Source of the DNA: DATHGT01 sp035317605
GTDB taxonomy: Bacteria > Methylomirabilota > Methylomirabilia > Rokubacteriales > CSP1-6
Direction of reading: 5' to 3'
DNA length: 17,730 nucleotides
NCBI GenBank assembly: GCA_035317605.1
Contig: DATHGT010000336.1
Location: 1 to 17,730 of the forward strand
The position numbers and the translations under genes were made by a program. Under the pieces are notes generated by a model. That model was not told where the DNA came from. It did not search any database and saw nothing but the letters and a program-made list of their open reading frames with translations. Positions 16,094 through 17,730 of the stretch are shown here, one piece after another; position 1 is the stretch's first letter, and every line of letters starts with the position of its first letter.

Positions 16094-16122
16094 TTGCGAG
16101 GCTTCGGCGGCGCGGCTAATAT
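16094..16122 (+). promoter_or_regulatory. Candidate groESL promoter
   Basis: A -35 TTGCGA (4/6) at 16094-16099, a 17-bp spacer and a -10 TAATAT (4/6) at 16117-16122 place the transcript start near 16129, inside the CIRCE operator. This is the usual vegetative-sigma arrangement for an HrcA-repressed groE operon. The leader would be about 100 nt. Confidence 0.6.
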
Positions 16123-16148
16123 TAGCACTCGATTTTCCAGAGTGCTAA
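16122..16148 (+). promoter_or_regulatory. CIRCE operator (HrcA binding site)
   Basis: The inverted repeat TTAGCACTC, 9-nt spacer GATTTTCCA, GAGTGCTAA is a perfect match to the CIRCE consensus in both arms. It overlaps the candidate -10 by one base and covers the predicted start. In known systems HrcA, kept active by GroEL, binds CIRCE and represses groESL until heat stress titrates the chaperonin. hrcA is not in the window. Confidence 0.97.
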
Positions 16149-16231
16149 CCGGTGGTCGATCACCTGGAACAGCGACGGAGAGCGGCCATCGGCGCTTTCC
16201 CGTTCATCACACCACACGAGGAGGTCCGTTC

Positions 16232-16525
16232 ATGACGTTGAAGATTCGCCCGCTTCATGACCGCATTCTCGTCAAGCGTCTGGAGGAAGGGGAGACCGTT
16301 CGAGGGGGCATCATCATCCCCGATACCGCCAAGGAAAAGCCGCAAGAGGGCAAGGTCGTGGCCGTCGGCAACGGCAAGGTCGGTGACGACGGCAAGAAGA
16401 TCCCACTCGACGTCAAGGCCGGCGACAAGATCCTGTTCGGCAAGTACTCCGGCTCCGAGGTGAAGATCGAGGACGAGGAGTACCTCATCCTGCGCGAAGA
16501 GGACGTCCTCGCCATCCTCGATTAA
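16232..16525 (+). CDS. groES: Co-chaperonin GroES
   Basis: GroES caps the GroEL folding chamber. The 97-residue protein has the normal length and pattern: KIRPLHDRILVKRLEE at the start, the mobile loop ETVRGGIIIPDTAKEKPQEG (~21-40) that contacts GroEL, VVAVGNGK, and AGDKILFGKYSGSEVKIEDEEYLILREEDVLAIL at the end. The ATG at 16232 follows an excellent AGGAGGT. It is the first gene of groESL, under CIRCE, and is separated from groEL by 122 nt containing a hairpin repeat. Confidence 0.98.
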   Translation: MTLKIRPLHDRILVKRLEEGETVRGGIIIPDTAKEKPQEGKVVAVGNGKVGDDGKKIPLDVKAGDKILFGKYSGSEVKIEDEEYLILREEDVLAILD

Positions 16526-16528
16526 CCG

Positions 16529-16604
16529 CATGGGGGGCTCCGAGCGCCCCCCAAACCCCCTTGGTGGCTCGGGACGCCCCGGCACAGCCGTGGCGCCCCT
16601 CGGA
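16529..16604 (+). repeat. Dispersed GC-hairpin repeat element, copy B
   Basis: It starts 3 nt after the groES stop and fills most of the groES-groEL gap. The stem is GGGGGGC (16532-16538) with GCCCCCC (16546-16552), loop TCCGAGC. After it come AAACCCCC, GGTGGCTCG, AGCCG, GGCGCCCCTCGGA, in the same order as copy A at 2708-2785; I estimate about 70% identity by eye. No T-run follows, so groEL should still be transcribed; the hairpin could affect relative groES and groEL mRNA stability. Confidence 0.6.
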
Positions 16605-16647
16605 ATACCTGGCCCTAACGAAATCATCCACAGGAGGACATCACGAC

Positions 16648-17730
<1,083 letters not shown>

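Overview
The window is very GC-rich bacterial chromosome, densely packed with mostly housekeeping genes. Two lipoprotein precursors, one of them LolB-like, point to a cell with an outer membrane. A perfect CIRCE operator upstream of groES points to HrcA-type heat-shock control. The gene order and base composition remind me most of Rokubacteria/Methylomirabilota or a deep proteobacterial relative, but I could not test this placement.

Layout. (1) Bases 1-348 hold the 3' end of an ArsB/NhaD-type sodium:proton antiporter, convergent with the next block. (2) Bases 329-6859, all on the minus strand and read from right to left, form a long co-directional block: DUF721/DciA-like protein, TPR-repeat lipoprotein, LolB-like lipoprotein, ispE, tRNA-Gln(UUG), prs, rplY (CTC-type bL25) and pth. 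From the TPR gene onward this is the order I know from Pseudomonas (TPR lipoprotein-lolB-ispE-tRNA-Gln-prs-rplY-pth). That synteny supports the lolB call and makes the TPR lipoprotein a candidate LbcA-type protease adaptor. (3) Bases 6930-10161, plus strand, hold an RlmD/TrmA-type RNA uracil methyltransferase followed, with 4-nt overlaps, by two Dpp/Opp-type ABC permeases. No binding protein or ATPase gene accompanies them here. (4) Bases 10172-11379, minus strand, hold a soluble histidine kinase and an overlapping VanZ-family membrane protein. (5) Bases 11448-15060, plus strand, hold a DEAD/DEAH-type helicase with a cysteine-rich DUF1998 end and an overlapping DEDDh exonuclease, matching the MrfA/MrfB (YprA/YprB) DNA-repair pair. 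(6) Bases 15119-16072, minus strand, hold a D-2-hydroxyacid dehydrogenase of the glyoxylate/hydroxypyruvate reductase type. (7) From base 16094, plus strand: a promoter overlapped by CIRCE, groES, and groEL running off the window.

Non-coding points of interest are few but real. There are about 4.4 copies of a 24-bp tandem repeat between ispE and tRNA-Gln. Two dispersed copies of a ~76-bp GC-hairpin element lie next to tRNA-Gln and between groES and groEL. The lolB stop codon sits in a 23-bp tandem duplication. Three genes have a candidate -10 box so close to the start codon that their mRNAs may be leaderless. No stretch over 300 bases lacks a gene; the longest are 2703-2922, 16073-16231 and 16526-16647, each described below. 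I saw no CRISPR array, insertion sequence, prophage or clear horizontally acquired island. The most rewarding items are the MrfAB pair, the LbcA-like lipoprotein in its conserved neighbourhood, and the dispersed repeat element.
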